Shown here one piece after another: positions 18,368-28,332 of a DNA stretch of 64,000 nt (the first letter of the stretch is position 1; each line of letters begins with the position of its first letter). Position numbers and translations under genes: made by a program. The DNA comes from Desulfotruncus arcticus DSM 17038 (GTDB lineage: Bacteria > Bacillota > Desulfotomaculia > Desulfotomaculales > Desulfallaceae). A model generated the notes under the pieces. The model saw only the letters and a program-made list of their open reading frames with translations. It ran no database searches and was not told the origin of the DNA. The stretch lies in NCBI RefSeq assembly GCF_900113335.1, contig NZ_FOOX01000010.1, positions 62,001 to 126,000 of the forward strand. The letters run 5' to 3'.

Positions 18368-21169
18368 TTAAGGAATCGGGTTTTGTGGATCGCGCACAAA
18401 GGCCTCGGCGTCAATAATAATCCGCACCGGCTTCTGGCAGGTAGTCCAGGCAGCGGCAGCCGAATCATTTCCCCAATGTGGTCCCGGCGGTTGGGTCACA
18501 CTGGAATTAAGGCTGGTAAAATCCACCCACCCCGAGCTGTCCTTGACCACATGGTCCCACGAGAAACAGTCCCAGTCCTCCAGGGGCACGGGCGATGGGC
18601 TGCTTTCATCAAGCCCGAACCTGGGCAGGGAAGACGGTTCCATCAGCACAAAGTAATAGTCAAACCGGGGGTTGTTGATTATACTGTCAGGCGAAAAGGG
18701 GAAGAAAACGAAAATTGTATCATCACCCAAGTCAGCTTTCAAAACAGGTTGTATGACTTCAAAGTCGTCCGACATGGCATGCCCGCTGTTTATTTGACTG
18801 AAGATGGTATCCCACTGTGTATAGCCTTTGGTAACCTTCAAAGAAAACAGTATTGTTTGTGGGAAACGCCGGAATAAATCTGCCTTGATAACCAGAACCG
18901 CATTGTCTTTGGCAAAATCTCTTCTTCCGTGGGTCCCCAGCCCGCCGTCCCAGTCCCTGATGTTTTGTATATCATAGGGAGGATTTATAAATTCGGTGGG
19001 GTCCCAGAAATAGTTAAATATAGTACCTTTCCGGTCCACCGGGAATTCCCGCCAGACCAGCTCTTTAATCATTTCATGGTTCAGGCCCGCCATATACGCC
19101 TCAATGTAGGCGCTGTTTTGCTGCATGAGCACCACTGTACTTTTTTTCAGCTGTCCCAAATTGGGAACAAGGGCATCAATTGAGCGCTTCAACAGGTATT
19201 TGTACATAGGCCAATCTATTTTGGGGGTCTTTATAATCGGATTCAGGTTTACTATGGTTTCTCCGGGTATGCTGATTATTGAATTCAGCCGCTCCAGGTG
19301 ACTGCCCTCTATATCAAAACGCCCGCGCAGGGAGTCACCTCCGGGCTGCTCGCCGGTAATACCGATATCAATTGGCTCAGTCCTGATGGTTTCGGGCTGC
19401 AAAGGAAAAATGCCGGGTCCTACCCATTCCTCCAGTTCATTGTAATAAGCCTGGATATCCTCCGCATTTAATTCTTTACCGGTCAGTAAAAAAGAATCTG
19501 CTATAGACCTGGCGATGGTCTTATCATTATCGGGGGTCCTTGGTTTTACCGGGCCGTTGGGGTCTTTGGACCAGGGCCGGAAAAAGTCTTCATCCTTCAC
19601 ATTTTTAATCCCCACCCGGCGGTTGATTATGGGCCTAAAGGCGTAGGATACACAACCGGGCGGCAGGCCTGATTCCGTGAACCTGGCCCGGAAGCTTTTT
19701 TCCCCCCGGTGGTTTTTGTGTATGTAGTGACTGTGAAACGGCTGGGAAATAAGGGTGAAACGGGCATTGCCCAACGGATCGGCATGTCTGGTCTTGAGGC
19801 TTTCAGCTATATGGGTGGCCGCTGAACAAAAGCGTAATACCTCATTGGCTTCACCAATCTCCCCGGTTGTTTCCCAGCACTCCCGGACAAACTCCTCCTG
19901 GTTTTCCTTGACCACGGATGTTCCCGTTGAGGCTGCCACCCTGTAGCTGCGGTCCAGATTAAGCTCGCTAAGCCAGTCTCTGCAGCTGTTCCAGGTACCA
20001 TCGTCGCCGGGCTTGACCAGTTGCCTGACACCCTGGTAATATCTTCCGTAAACAGGTAAAGAGACCAGGGGATCTTTGGCCGCGTCGGCATCTATAACGG
20101 TATAATCATGTAAAGTTTCATTCATAACAGCTATAACTTTATCGGCAAATTCAACATTGGGGTAAGTAAGCCTGTGGGCGTCATAGTCGGGTGGAACAAG
20201 GGCCCCTTCGGTATAAAACAGGCCGTTAACAAAAGTAACTTTGTTTCCGTGTTCATCCATAAGAAACCCGGGGTCTCTGCCATCAGCCGGGTTTGTGCCT
20301 GTCCCCGGGGGAACCGCGCCTATTTCCAGTGCGTCGATAAGGGCTTCAAAGTCACCTTTTTCGGCGGTTTGGAAATCCCAGCGATAATAATACGGAAGCT
20401 CCACCACTTCATCCGCACCTGCCGTTGTTTTATTCCATGCCGGGGCATCGATATTGGAAATGCTGTTCCCCAGGGCCGCTTCACACCCCATTTTAAATAC
20501 CGGTACGATAAATGCCGAGTATAAAGTGCACTCATCCAGCCGCCTCGGGCACATAACCCTGGAACAGGTAAGCTCGGGGTACTGGTCAATAAATTCACCC
20601 ACCTTATTTTCATAAGCCATAAAGTCATTTTCACCGGCCTCTATATCACCGGAGAGCTGGACATGCGCCCAGGCCCATGCTTGTTCCAGATCGGGCAGCG
20701 CACTCAGTTTGGCTTTTATAACAGGCAAAGTTATCTCCCCGTCTTTGGGTTCTTCAAACTCACCGGCGCCCCTTTTCAGCACTATCAGGGCAATCCAGGG
20801 ACGAATCTTTACCCTTGAGTTTCTGCCGGTGCCTGTGCTGTTGTCAGCTATACTGTCATCAAGGGAATAACGCCACGGAAAATCCGGGTCAGTGAACTCC
20901 ACAAAGGGGAAATAGTTGGGCAGGAACTGGTTTTCACCTGCAAAAGGCTCTGTTCGCGCAATCATTTGCGGATTAAAACCCAGTACCTCTCCGGGGCCCT
21001 TTAATACCACCCTTTGCACATGGGTATCTCGGACGGACCCGTTACACAGGGTGTCTACCTGCAGACTGGTACAGCGCCGCTTTTCATTGGGCAATTTGTC
21101 TGCAGGTTTCGTCAAAGTGCCTATACCGCTTCTTAACCAGGGTAAAAAAGTAAGAGAGCTGTTGGACAT
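18368..21169 (-). CDS. giant-operon protein C (933 residues; conserved, function unknown)
   Basis: Third gene of the operon. It begins MSNSSLTFLPWLRSGI with no signal peptide. Motifs that look family-defining: FLPWLR at the start, EVLGFNPQMIARTEP, LPNYFPFVEFTDPDFPWRYS, KIRPWIALIVLKRG, CSRVMCPRRLDECTLYSAFIVP and, late, EWVGPGIFPLQPE, ALVPNLGQLKKSTVVLMQQN and NHEMIKELVWREFPVD. They resemble an uncharacterised bacterial family I have seen beside proteins like D and E. No enzyme motif is evident. The start has GAGAGAAAG. It sits 27 bases after gene B and 17 bases before gene D. Its Trp/Pro-rich beta-strands fit a structural role; this is inference. Confidence 0.78.
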   Translation of the reverse strand: MSNSSLTFLPWLRSGIGTLTKPADKLPNEKRRCTSLQVDTLCNGSVRDTHVQRVVLKGPGEVLGFNPQMIARTEPFAGENQFLPNYFPFVEFTDPDFPWRYSLDDSIADNSTGTGRNSRVKIRPWIALIVLKRGAGEFEEPKDGEITLPVIKAKLSALPDLEQAWAWAHVQLSGDIEAGENDFMAYENKVGEFIDQYPELTCSRVMCPRRLDECTLYSAFIVPVFKMGCEAALGNSISNIDAPAWNKTTAGADEVVELPYYYRWDFQTAEKGDFEALIDALEIGAVPPGTGTNPADGRDPGFLMDEHGNKVTFVNGLFYTEGALVPPDYDAHRLTYPNVEFADKVIAVMNETLHDYTVIDADAAKDPLVSLPVYGRYYQGVRQLVKPGDDGTWNSCRDWLSELNLDRSYRVAASTGTSVVKENQEEFVRECWETTGEIGEANEVLRFCSAATHIAESLKTRHADPLGNARFTLISQPFHSHYIHKNHRGEKSFRARFTESGLPPGCVSYAFRPIINRRVGIKNVKDEDFFRPWSKDPNGPVKPRTPDNDKTIARSIADSFLLTGKELNAEDIQAYYNELEEWVGPGIFPLQPETIRTEPIDIGITGEQPGGDSLRGRFDIEGSHLERLNSIISIPGETIVNLNPIIKTPKIDWPMYKYLLKRSIDALVPNLGQLKKSTVVLMQQNSAYIEAYMAGLNHEMIKELVWREFPVDRKGTIFNYFWDPTEFINPPYDIQNIRDWDGGLGTHGRRDFAKDNAVLVIKADLFRRFPQTILFSLKVTKGYTQWDTIFSQINSGHAMSDDFEVIQPVLKADLGDDTIFVFFPFSPDSIINNPRFDYYFVLMEPSSLPRFGLDESSPSPVPLEDWDCFSWDHVVKDSSGWVDFTSLNSSVTQPPGPHWGNDSAAAAWTTCQKPVRIIIDAEAFVRDPQNPIP

Positions 21170-21196
21170 GTTCTTTCTCTCCCATACTAAATATAT

Positions 21197-24100
21197 TTAA
21201 ACTGTTTTGGTACTGCTCAAAATCACCGCGTCAGTTTGCATACGGGACCTGACCTGGCCGGCCCGGGCATAGGTGAGATCAGTGGCTTTACCCTCCGGGG
21301 TTTGTGTACAAATGAATTTACCGTTTTCAGCCTCGGGCAGGACCACGGCAAATTTCTGTTCCCGGACCTTTATTTTGGACAGCCTGGCGGTAGAAGATTT
21401 AATCTTGGCCTGGTTATGGACGTTTCTTCCAGCCAGGCGCTGCCAGTTGGCCAGGGCTGCCGGTAATACGGCATCTTCTTTATTGCCGGCACTGAAAACC
21501 GGCCGGTAATCATTGTGGATTGCCGATCTTTCCTGCCGCTTTGTTTCATAGGTCACGGCCTTGCCGTAATGTATTACCCTGGCATTGGCAACGGGGATTT
21601 CAATCTTGCCACAGGAAAACTGAAGACCTGATTTCATCTTTTCAAAGGCGGGACGGGAAATTTTTTCCCGGTCGGATAAACACTCAAACTGGCCCGGAGC
21701 AAAAAAGTCTTCCACACCGCTTGATGCAATATTTCCGCCGGATTCCTGCAGGTCCAAATAGTTTTCATCTTCCGGCACCGCAGCCTCACCCATTTTCTCC
21801 AGTTCAAACAGCAGGGGAACGGACATCTGCCTGAAAACCAGCCCTCCCAGGGGGTCGACATATTGGTTGGCATCATTATCTTTCCGGAAGTTGAAGCGGT
21901 TTTGGGCCCAAAGTGGTGTGACGGTACTCCAATTTCCCGGTTTATCCAGTTCCCCGGCCAGGATTTGCAGCGGGAACAGGGTCTGTTGGGGCAGCTCGGG
22001 CATTTTTTCGCCAAAGGTTTTATCAAAATCCACCTCAACATCAAAGGACAATACCTCAAACTTGGCCCGGCCCCTGGCGCGGTAGTTGTTCGGGCCTGAT
22101 AGGCGCAGGTCGAGAAATACCTCAAAAAGGGAATCCCCGTCACATTTCAAGGACACCCAGGATCTCATTTGGGTTTCAAAAGCAAAGGGATTGAATTCAA
22201 ACAGGGCGTCAAAGGACAAATTACCGTCCAATTCGATCAGGCCAATAAGGGCAATGTCCTTTTGATAGTGGAACAACAGCTGCGAGCCGAATTGAACGGA
22301 GTTTTCCGTAGCCGCCAGGTAAAGGAAAAGGCCGATCCTGGGGTTATCTTCCCCGATGGTCACTGAAATGCGCCTGAGTGCGGGAAATCCTTGCGGGGCG
22401 CGATAGCCCGGGTAAAAACCCCCGGCGGAAAGGGCGAAACGAGGATTGTCCCCCCAGCCAGCACGAAGGGCGATATCACCCGACAGCGGCCAGGAAAGGA
22501 GTTTTGAAGCTTCAAGGGATGCATCTATGGAAACCATACTGTTTTCCAGGTCCAGGACGCCTAAAACCTGAAGCCTCAAGCATATCACGGTATTGTCGGG
22601 ATTTGGCAGCTCACAGTGGGCAATACCCGCCAGCGCAACCCTTAAAAGGCTCAATGGTTTGCCGCATAGTTCCAGGAAGATGCCCACTTCAGCCGCCACC
22701 AGGGGTACGGCTCCACCCCAGCCCAGTTTTACCATCGCGCCGAAAACATAATGGTCGTCGGCGGGAGGGAAAAAGCTTTTGAGGTCGGAGATTATTTTTT
22801 GCGCGTTCTTAATCGGGTCGGGGGGGAAAAGCAGAGAATTCAGGGAATTTGTATACACTGCTCTTCTCAGCTCTTCGGCATTCATGGTACATCCGATGCC
22901 GATTGCCAGGCCGATGCCGGTGAGGATGAAACCCATACTGAGCTGAATGGGAGGAAACTCGGCCATGCCCAGCACTTTCAGGGAAAAGGTTTCACTGCCG
23001 TCGGGAAGTTTTGTAGTTAGTATGCCAATGGCGGTTACGGCTATTTTATCCTTAACGTCAACATACAGTATTCCGGCGTAATTGCCGTCCTTGATTTCAA
23101 GGTATCCTCCTCCGGCTATGGCTGCCGCATCAATGGACAGACCAATGCCACCGGGAAATTTAAAACCAAAGGACAAACCAAAGGGCCCCAACTTGTTTGC
23201 ATCACCGGGAAGCAAGCCGTTTTCATCGGGGAAGGAAAGGGCGGTGGTAAAGCCAATGTCCACCACAACCAATTGTACGGGTCCAAGGGCGGCTTTAATA
23301 TTCGACGAAAACTTGACCGGGAATGCTGTTTCCTCCGGTTCAAGTGCTATTGTCACGGTATTAATTTCAAATGGCCCCAAAGACTTGCGCAGGGGCAGTT
23401 CAATGGCTAAAGCGCCGCCTTTGATGGAGAACCCTTTTCGGGCGGAATAAACAAAACCCAAATCCAATTCTATGTTGAACTCCGGGCAGGGAATAACTTT
23501 TTTTATAAAACTATCGCCTTTGGTTAAATTAATTGCGATGCCGGATTTTTTTAATTCACTTGCGATGCTAAAATCCGATGTATCCCCTTTTTTCTCAACC
23601 AACAGCTTGGCGGAAAACCCGGTAATATAAAAATTGCTTTCACCTTCGGAGCCCAGGATATAAATTGTTTCAGCGGTTTTTTTATTTAAAGCGACGGAGA
23701 AACTAAAATCTGCCGCATCTGTGATACTGTCCAAACCCTGCAGGTAAATAAGCCTTAAGGGATTGTTGGGCTTAAGCTCCAAACCAGCTATGCCGTTACC
23801 AATTTCTAAATTACCTTCTACCTGCAATTCCCATGCTTCACCCAATTCAAATGCCAGATCGAACTTATTATAAGCAGAGGGATATATTAATAACCCGGCC
23901 TTTTTTACCGCTTCGCCTTCTATGGGTATGGGGCTGAAATTGATATTAACTTCTTGGTAGTTATCAGGGTAAATGCCCCTTTGCAGCAAAGGCATTTTTA
24001 GTTCGGGACGGCCTTCCACCTCATATATTCCACCGGCCAGGCCGTATGCATACAGCACCTGAAGTAGTCGATTAATAAATTCATTTCCATCAAACCCGGT

Positions 24101-24643
24101 TTCCCAGCTATAAGCCTGGTTGAACAATGATTTTTGATTGGTCACAATCAAGTGCAGCCTGCCCCAATGCACCATATGTATGGGATTTGATTCAATGATA
24201 CCTAACACATGCAAAACTGCATACATCTTATACCGGTGTCTGAGCAGGTATTCACAAACCATAAAATCCATTGTTTTCTTAAGAATCATTTCCAAACTGG
24301 CGGTATTAGCGGAAAGTGCATTAACGGCGCTGACTATTTTGGGGATTTCCCTGTTTAATACCTGGATGAGATTATTACATTCGGGTAATATCCGTAATAA
24401 AAGCTTATCCATAGTTTGGTTTTCATTTTGTCCCTGCAGTGCATCTATTATCTCTTTGATGATATCTTGCAAAGAAGAAACAGCGTTTCCCAGACCATTG
24501 TAATCAATTGAATTAATGTAAGGAATATCGTAACCGATCTTATTGATGAAATAAGTGAAATCATCCGGCCGCTGCAATTTTTTCAGGGGTTCGAACAGAT
24601 TGCCCAATTCTAATAAAATGGCGCTTGCACCTGATTTTTTCAT
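21197..24643 (-). CDS. giant-operon protein B (1148 residues; DUF6603-like)
   Basis: Second gene of the operon. A helical N-terminal third (about 1-180) is followed by a beta-rich middle with spaced glycines (about 450-860): LGPFGLSFGFKFPGGIGLSI, AIAGGGYLEIKDGNYAG, QLSMGFILTGIGLAIGIG, MNAEELRRAVYTN, SLNSLLFPPDP. This pattern matches my recollection of DUF6603 proteins, best known from Actinobacteria, function unknown. Repeating amphipathic strands suggest a long beta-sheet or barrel-like fold. The C-terminal 200 residues are low in hydrophobics. No signal peptide, so if it reaches the surface it is not by Sec. GAGGAG precedes the ATG inside the end of gene A, giving tight coupling (3-base gap). 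Confidence 0.75.
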   Translation of the reverse strand: MKKSGASAILLELGNLFEPLKKLQRPDDFTYFINKIGYDIPYINSIDYNGLGNAVSSLQDIIKEIIDALQGQNENQTMDKLLLRILPECNNLIQVLNREIPKIVSAVNALSANTASLEMILKKTMDFMVCEYLLRHRYKMYAVLHVLGIIESNPIHMVHWGRLHLIVTNQKSLFNQAYSWETGFDGNEFINRLLQVLYAYGLAGGIYEVEGRPELKMPLLQRGIYPDNYQEVNINFSPIPIEGEAVKKAGLLIYPSAYNKFDLAFELGEAWELQVEGNLEIGNGIAGLELKPNNPLRLIYLQGLDSITDAADFSFSVALNKKTAETIYILGSEGESNFYITGFSAKLLVEKKGDTSDFSIASELKKSGIAINLTKGDSFIKKVIPCPEFNIELDLGFVYSARKGFSIKGGALAIELPLRKSLGPFEINTVTIALEPEETAFPVKFSSNIKAALGPVQLVVVDIGFTTALSFPDENGLLPGDANKLGPFGLSFGFKFPGGIGLSIDAAAIAGGGYLEIKDGNYAGILYVDVKDKIAVTAIGILTTKLPDGSETFSLKVLGMAEFPPIQLSMGFILTGIGLAIGIGCTMNAEELRRAVYTNSLNSLLFPPDPIKNAQKIISDLKSFFPPADDHYVFGAMVKLGWGGAVPLVAAEVGIFLELCGKPLSLLRVALAGIAHCELPNPDNTVICLRLQVLGVLDLENSMVSIDASLEASKLLSWPLSGDIALRAGWGDNPRFALSAGGFYPGYRAPQGFPALRRISVTIGEDNPRIGLFLYLAATENSVQFGSQLLFHYQKDIALIGLIELDGNLSFDALFEFNPFAFETQMRSWVSLKCDGDSLFEVFLDLRLSGPNNYRARGRAKFEVLSFDVEVDFDKTFGEKMPELPQQTLFPLQILAGELDKPGNWSTVTPLWAQNRFNFRKDNDANQYVDPLGGLVFRQMSVPLLFELEKMGEAAVPEDENYLDLQESGGNIASSGVEDFFAPGQFECLSDREKISRPAFEKMKSGLQFSCGKIEIPVANARVIHYGKAVTYETKRQERSAIHNDYRPVFSAGNKEDAVLPAALANWQRLAGRNVHNQAKIKSSTARLSKIKVREQKFAVVLPEAENGKFICTQTPEGKATDLTYARAGQVRSRMQTDAVILSSTKTV

Positions 24644-24646
24644 GTT

Positions 24647-27600
24647 TTATTTCTCCTCAATATTAAAGCTTGTTCTGGGGTATGGGGATAAATTGTTTAA
24701 CTCGTTTAAAGTATCGCTGTTATCTGCCGGCTCCCCAGTTAGATCGGCAAGATTAATATCAACATTATTTCTAACCCTGAAGTTTTGTATAGCATATTGC
24801 ACATTGAGGCCCCACAAATTGGGATCTTCACTGTGTGGGGGTTGGGGTATGGGAGACTTATAGTTGTTGTTATTAAAGAGCATTAAAAGCTTTTGTTTTA
24901 CCGTTAATTGATTGGGATTACCATTAAAAAGCCGGCATAAGTCATCCAACCTGTTCATGGTGGCGTCTCCGGCCACCGGCTCCGCCGTCATGTTGCCCAC
25001 TTGAATATTGTTGATGACCCTGAATCGCTCTATGGCTTGTTGGGCTGCTTGATCCCAGTTGACCCCCGTGCCCGGATGCAGGTATTGTTCATTGTCTTGG
25101 ATATGTAAAAAAATAAACAACAGCTGGGCTTTTATCCTGGCCACTCGATTATGATCCGCCCCGTAATCGCTTCTAATATACGGACAATGCAAATTCCTAA
25201 ATGCCCAGCAATCCCTGTAAACAATATTGCTGATGGACGGGCGATTTGCTATTAACCTGATGCTGCAGCTCTTCCCTTCGTCTTGGTTATCCCCGCCCCT
25301 TCCTTCACAATCACAGGGAAACAACCGATGGCTGTTATTATTTAAAAAAAGATTGCTGTTTACATCATCGTTAATAAAAATGGAAAGGGGATTGGCAAAG
25401 CGGACAGTATATGAACCCCGGCATATTTCCAAATGCAGGTGCACCGGATAATTATGTCTGCCGGCATTACTGCCTCCGGTAAAAGTCCTCCCCACATAGC
25501 CGACAAATAATCCTGCCGGGACAATTGCATTAACAACAATATCGGCATTACGATGATTGTTAAATAAATGTGCCAACCGAAGCCTTTGATCATGTCGGTT
25601 TCTAATTATCAAAGTAATACCGTATCCATTGCTGGTAGTACTATATACCGCAACTACCCCTCCATTGGGAACAAAGACAGGGGATTGCCCTTCGATACCG
25701 TAATAATCAATACCATGATGCGGCCTGTTTCCCCTGGGGGGGATCCTCGGCGGATATGATTGTAGAGTTACTTGACTTGAATCATGCGCATTTATGGGAT
25801 TGGGAAATACATCATTTGTGCCCCGGGGAATCAGCATCCCATAATCTCTTCCCCCGCCACTTCCTCCGCCGCTCCTCCAATTAGTCACCATGACCGGCAA
25901 ATTGACGGCATCGCCGGGAATGGGCTCAAAAGTCCCTTCGGTTGTTCCTGTACCTGGATCAACTTTTCCCCTTATTCTATGGGTCGCAGTTGGTGGTAGC
26001 GGTGCCCAAACCGGCTGGCTCCATACCATGCCGAAAATCGTGAAATGGTAAGGATAATAGATGTCGTCTTGGAAATGAGATAATTGGGGGCCATTAATCC
26101 CGGTGAATGGACCGGTATCAGTTTTCAATTCAATTTCCAGGCAGACCTTTAAAAATGTTTCCGTGGTGGAGCCGCAGCATGCCACATGCCATCCAAAATG
26201 TCTACCATTAATATTTTCCTGCCAATCCACACTTTGGGCATTATTCCCACCCTGTTCCCCCACCCAATTAATTTGAAAATTGGTGGGCTTGATATCGATA
26301 TCGGGTCTGGTAATTAAATGCTCATCTTCTAAAATAATCGGGAACTCAAAAAAGCCGATTTGCATTTTTAATTTCCTGTTTTCCATATATGCAATGGGTA
26401 TCAGAATATTGAGGACTCCGTTTTCGTCCGACTCCAAGTGATTTGCAAACTCATCATAGACATATCTTAATAGGTTCTCCGGTGGATTATTGCCGGGTGT
26501 TACATCCGGGATTTCCCTTAAAAACCTATCGTTCTTATACCGGTTAAAAGCAGCTATTTCAATATTGTTAAAGTTGGCCTCATTGTTGCCGCAAGCATAT
26601 CCGAAACTGCTCAGGGCGTTTTTGGCCCTGCGCAGCAAACCATAGTTATTATCAAGGTTATAACTATAGTAATTTTCAAAATTATAGGAAAGCGGTAAAT
26701 ACGAGGCGCAATCATCTTCAGGCAACAGGATAATCTGCTTGACCCTGGCCTTTTCTATGGGTCTACCGGATCTGATATCCACTAATTTTATTCTTACTAC
26801 TTCATACCTGAACGGCATATCGCTTTGAAGAGACTCCATAATGTCAATCATGTATGGTGTCCAGGCAATATTAAAAATCTTCTTGGATTCCCTGCTGATA
26901 TCTTTTGCAGGCAAATCCCTATGGACTCCCACATCGAGTTCGGTAACAATGGTTTCGGCCCAGACGGGGTTTTCGTTTACCTCTTCTAACGTTAAATCTC
27001 CCCACAATGCATCGTTGTCCTGTTTATGTTGTTCAGCTAGCTTGTGCAGAAGGGCATAACACAAATTAATACAGCTTTTTGGGAAACGCAGCATATTGTA
27101 AAGGCATGCCTTTTTTTCTACTGGCAGGGCATTGAAGCCATCGATGAGTACCGATTCATTTGTATTTTCGTCAATGTAACAAAACTCCAATAACGGGTCG
27201 TTTGTTGCAGAGGGATTATCGGAAAAGAAAGAGGCTGTTAAATGGGGCTTTAACCGGCAGATGCCCGTCCTTAAATAATCAGTATTACCGGGGTTCTGTT
27301 CCAGGTTAATTATGTCTTCCCATCTATAATTTCTGAAATAATTCATGTCGGGACCGATACTGGAGAGTGTATGCAATAAATAATGATAGATAATGGCTAA
27401 TGTAATATTTAACGGGACCAGATTTGTGGCATCAGCACCCGGAATGAAATTAGATAAGTTCCTTTTTATAAATTGAGTTACTACAGGAGTGCCCATTTTG
27501 GCAATATTTCTATCGCCTGAAACAATTCTTGGCGGTGGAAAATTGGAGTCAAAGATTTTTATATTATGGTCCGAACTTATTGGGCTCAATGCTTCAACAC

Positions 27601-27967
27601 CATTGTTTTTAGCCTGCACGGTTACTTCCATGCGGATGATATCCCGTACTGCCGTAATTTCTTTTAGTTTGGACAAGGATAAATCAAGGTAACCATTTTC
27701 AGTATCAGTAATTTGAAAGCCCCCGACGGTCTGCTCCGCGGTATAAAATACCACAGACCAATCGTAAGTAAAATCCGCTGCAATTAGATGATCAATAAAC
27801 AAAGTATAACTATTTACAATGGCAGGGCCTGATAAGTCAATATGAAGACACTGATCCAATACACTAACTAGAGCAAAACGGTTGTCCTCACCAATACGGG
27901 CATAACCCAAGCCGGCGGCATTGGCAATGCCGCCGGGTATATATTTTTCCGTATTCCTGACTACCAT
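24647..27967 (-). CDS. giant-operon protein A (1106 residues; M23 endopeptidase plus two peptidoglycan-binding-like repeats)
   Basis: First gene of the operon. Residues 1-690 form an uncharacterised region without signal peptide (MVVRNTEKYIPGGIANAAG). A Gly/Ser linker (RSGGGSGGG, about 698-706) leads to an M23/LytM zinc endopeptidase domain (about 745-865) with both metal-binding motifs: HHGID (about 750) and HLHLE (about 843), plus ITLIIRNRHDQRLRLAHL. The C-terminus holds two related repeats (AIERFRVINNIQVGN...LDDL and AIQNFRVRNNVDINL...LNNL) resembling peptidoglycan-binding PG_binding_1 units. It should cut cell-wall peptides, yet lacks a Sec signal, as in phage-tail or injection-machine hydrolases. 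The start has AAAGGGAAGAG. The divergent AraC gene may control it. Confidence 0.85.
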   Translation of the reverse strand: MVVRNTEKYIPGGIANAAGLGYARIGEDNRFALVSVLDQCLHIDLSGPAIVNSYTLFIDHLIAADFTYDWSVVFYTAEQTVGGFQITDTENGYLDLSLSKLKEITAVRDIIRMEVTVQAKNNGVEALSPISSDHNIKIFDSNFPPPRIVSGDRNIAKMGTPVVTQFIKRNLSNFIPGADATNLVPLNITLAIIYHYLLHTLSSIGPDMNYFRNYRWEDIINLEQNPGNTDYLRTGICRLKPHLTASFFSDNPSATNDPLLEFCYIDENTNESVLIDGFNALPVEKKACLYNMLRFPKSCINLCYALLHKLAEQHKQDNDALWGDLTLEEVNENPVWAETIVTELDVGVHRDLPAKDISRESKKIFNIAWTPYMIDIMESLQSDMPFRYEVVRIKLVDIRSGRPIEKARVKQIILLPEDDCASYLPLSYNFENYYSYNLDNNYGLLRRAKNALSSFGYACGNNEANFNNIEIAAFNRYKNDRFLREIPDVTPGNNPPENLLRYVYDEFANHLESDENGVLNILIPIAYMENRKLKMQIGFFEFPIILEDEHLITRPDIDIKPTNFQINWVGEQGGNNAQSVDWQENINGRHFGWHVACCGSTTETFLKVCLEIELKTDTGPFTGINGPQLSHFQDDIYYPYHFTIFGMVWSQPVWAPLPPTATHRIRGKVDPGTGTTEGTFEPIPGDAVNLPVMVTNWRSGGGSGGGRDYGMLIPRGTNDVFPNPINAHDSSQVTLQSYPPRIPPRGNRPHHGIDYYGIEGQSPVFVPNGGVVAVYSTTSNGYGITLIIRNRHDQRLRLAHLFNNHRNADIVVNAIVPAGLFVGYVGRTFTGGSNAGRHNYPVHLHLEICRGSYTVRFANPLSIFINDDVNSNLFLNNNSHRLFPCDCEGRGGDNQDEGKSCSIRLIANRPSISNIVYRDCWAFRNLHCPYIRSDYGADHNRVARIKAQLLFIFLHIQDNEQYLHPGTGVNWDQAAQQAIERFRVINNIQVGNMTAEPVAGDATMNRLDDLCRLFNGNPNQLTVKQKLLMLFNNNNYKSPIPQPPHSEDPNLWGLNVQYAIQNFRVRNNVDINLADLTGEPADNSDTLNELNNLSPYPRTSFNIEEK

Positions 27968-28258
27968 AACATCTCTTCCCTTTAGTTCTTGTATATTCGT
28001 TACCTGTTCTTTTAGGCAACTATTAAGTCTATTTTTTTAACGTTATTTTTTTATTATGTCTAGATTAATTGATAGGTAAACGATGTTTTTGAGCCTGGAT
28101 TCAAATCTTGCTGATTAACTGCAAACCAAGGAGTATAATGATTTACCTACTTATTATAAATAAATCGCCGCTTTGCTTCTTGCGAAATATTGCTATATTT
28201 TTTTTAAGTATTGGTTACCCACACCGTAATAGCCTTGCCATAATCTAGTACTAAAGGG
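27968..28258 (-). promoter_or_regulatory. divergent control region between giant operon and AraC gene
   Basis: Apart from the AraC promoter this 290-base AT-rich stretch holds no gene. On the minus strand, TTTACC and CATAAT spaced by 16 bases (about 28056-28083) are a plausible promoter for the operon. No strong palindrome was seen. AraC-family sites are often direct repeats, which I could not single out. Confidence 0.35.
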
Positions 28259-28287
28259 TTACATTGTATATGGGCGTATAGTATAAT
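28259..28287 (+). promoter_or_regulatory. predicted sigma-A promoter of the AraC-family gene
   Basis: TTACAT and a perfect TATAAT are separated by exactly 17 bases, about 45 bases before the start codon. Confidence 0.6.
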
Positions 28288-28332
28288 TATCTTTGAATAT
28301 CCCCGGGATGGTTTTTAGAAGGAGGGGGATTG

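Noticed and set aside
12160-27967. Contractile injection system or prophage
   Set aside because: Despite the M23 hydrolase and large proteins, no sheath, tube, spike, capsid, terminase or AAA+ remodelling gene is present, so I do not label it as such.
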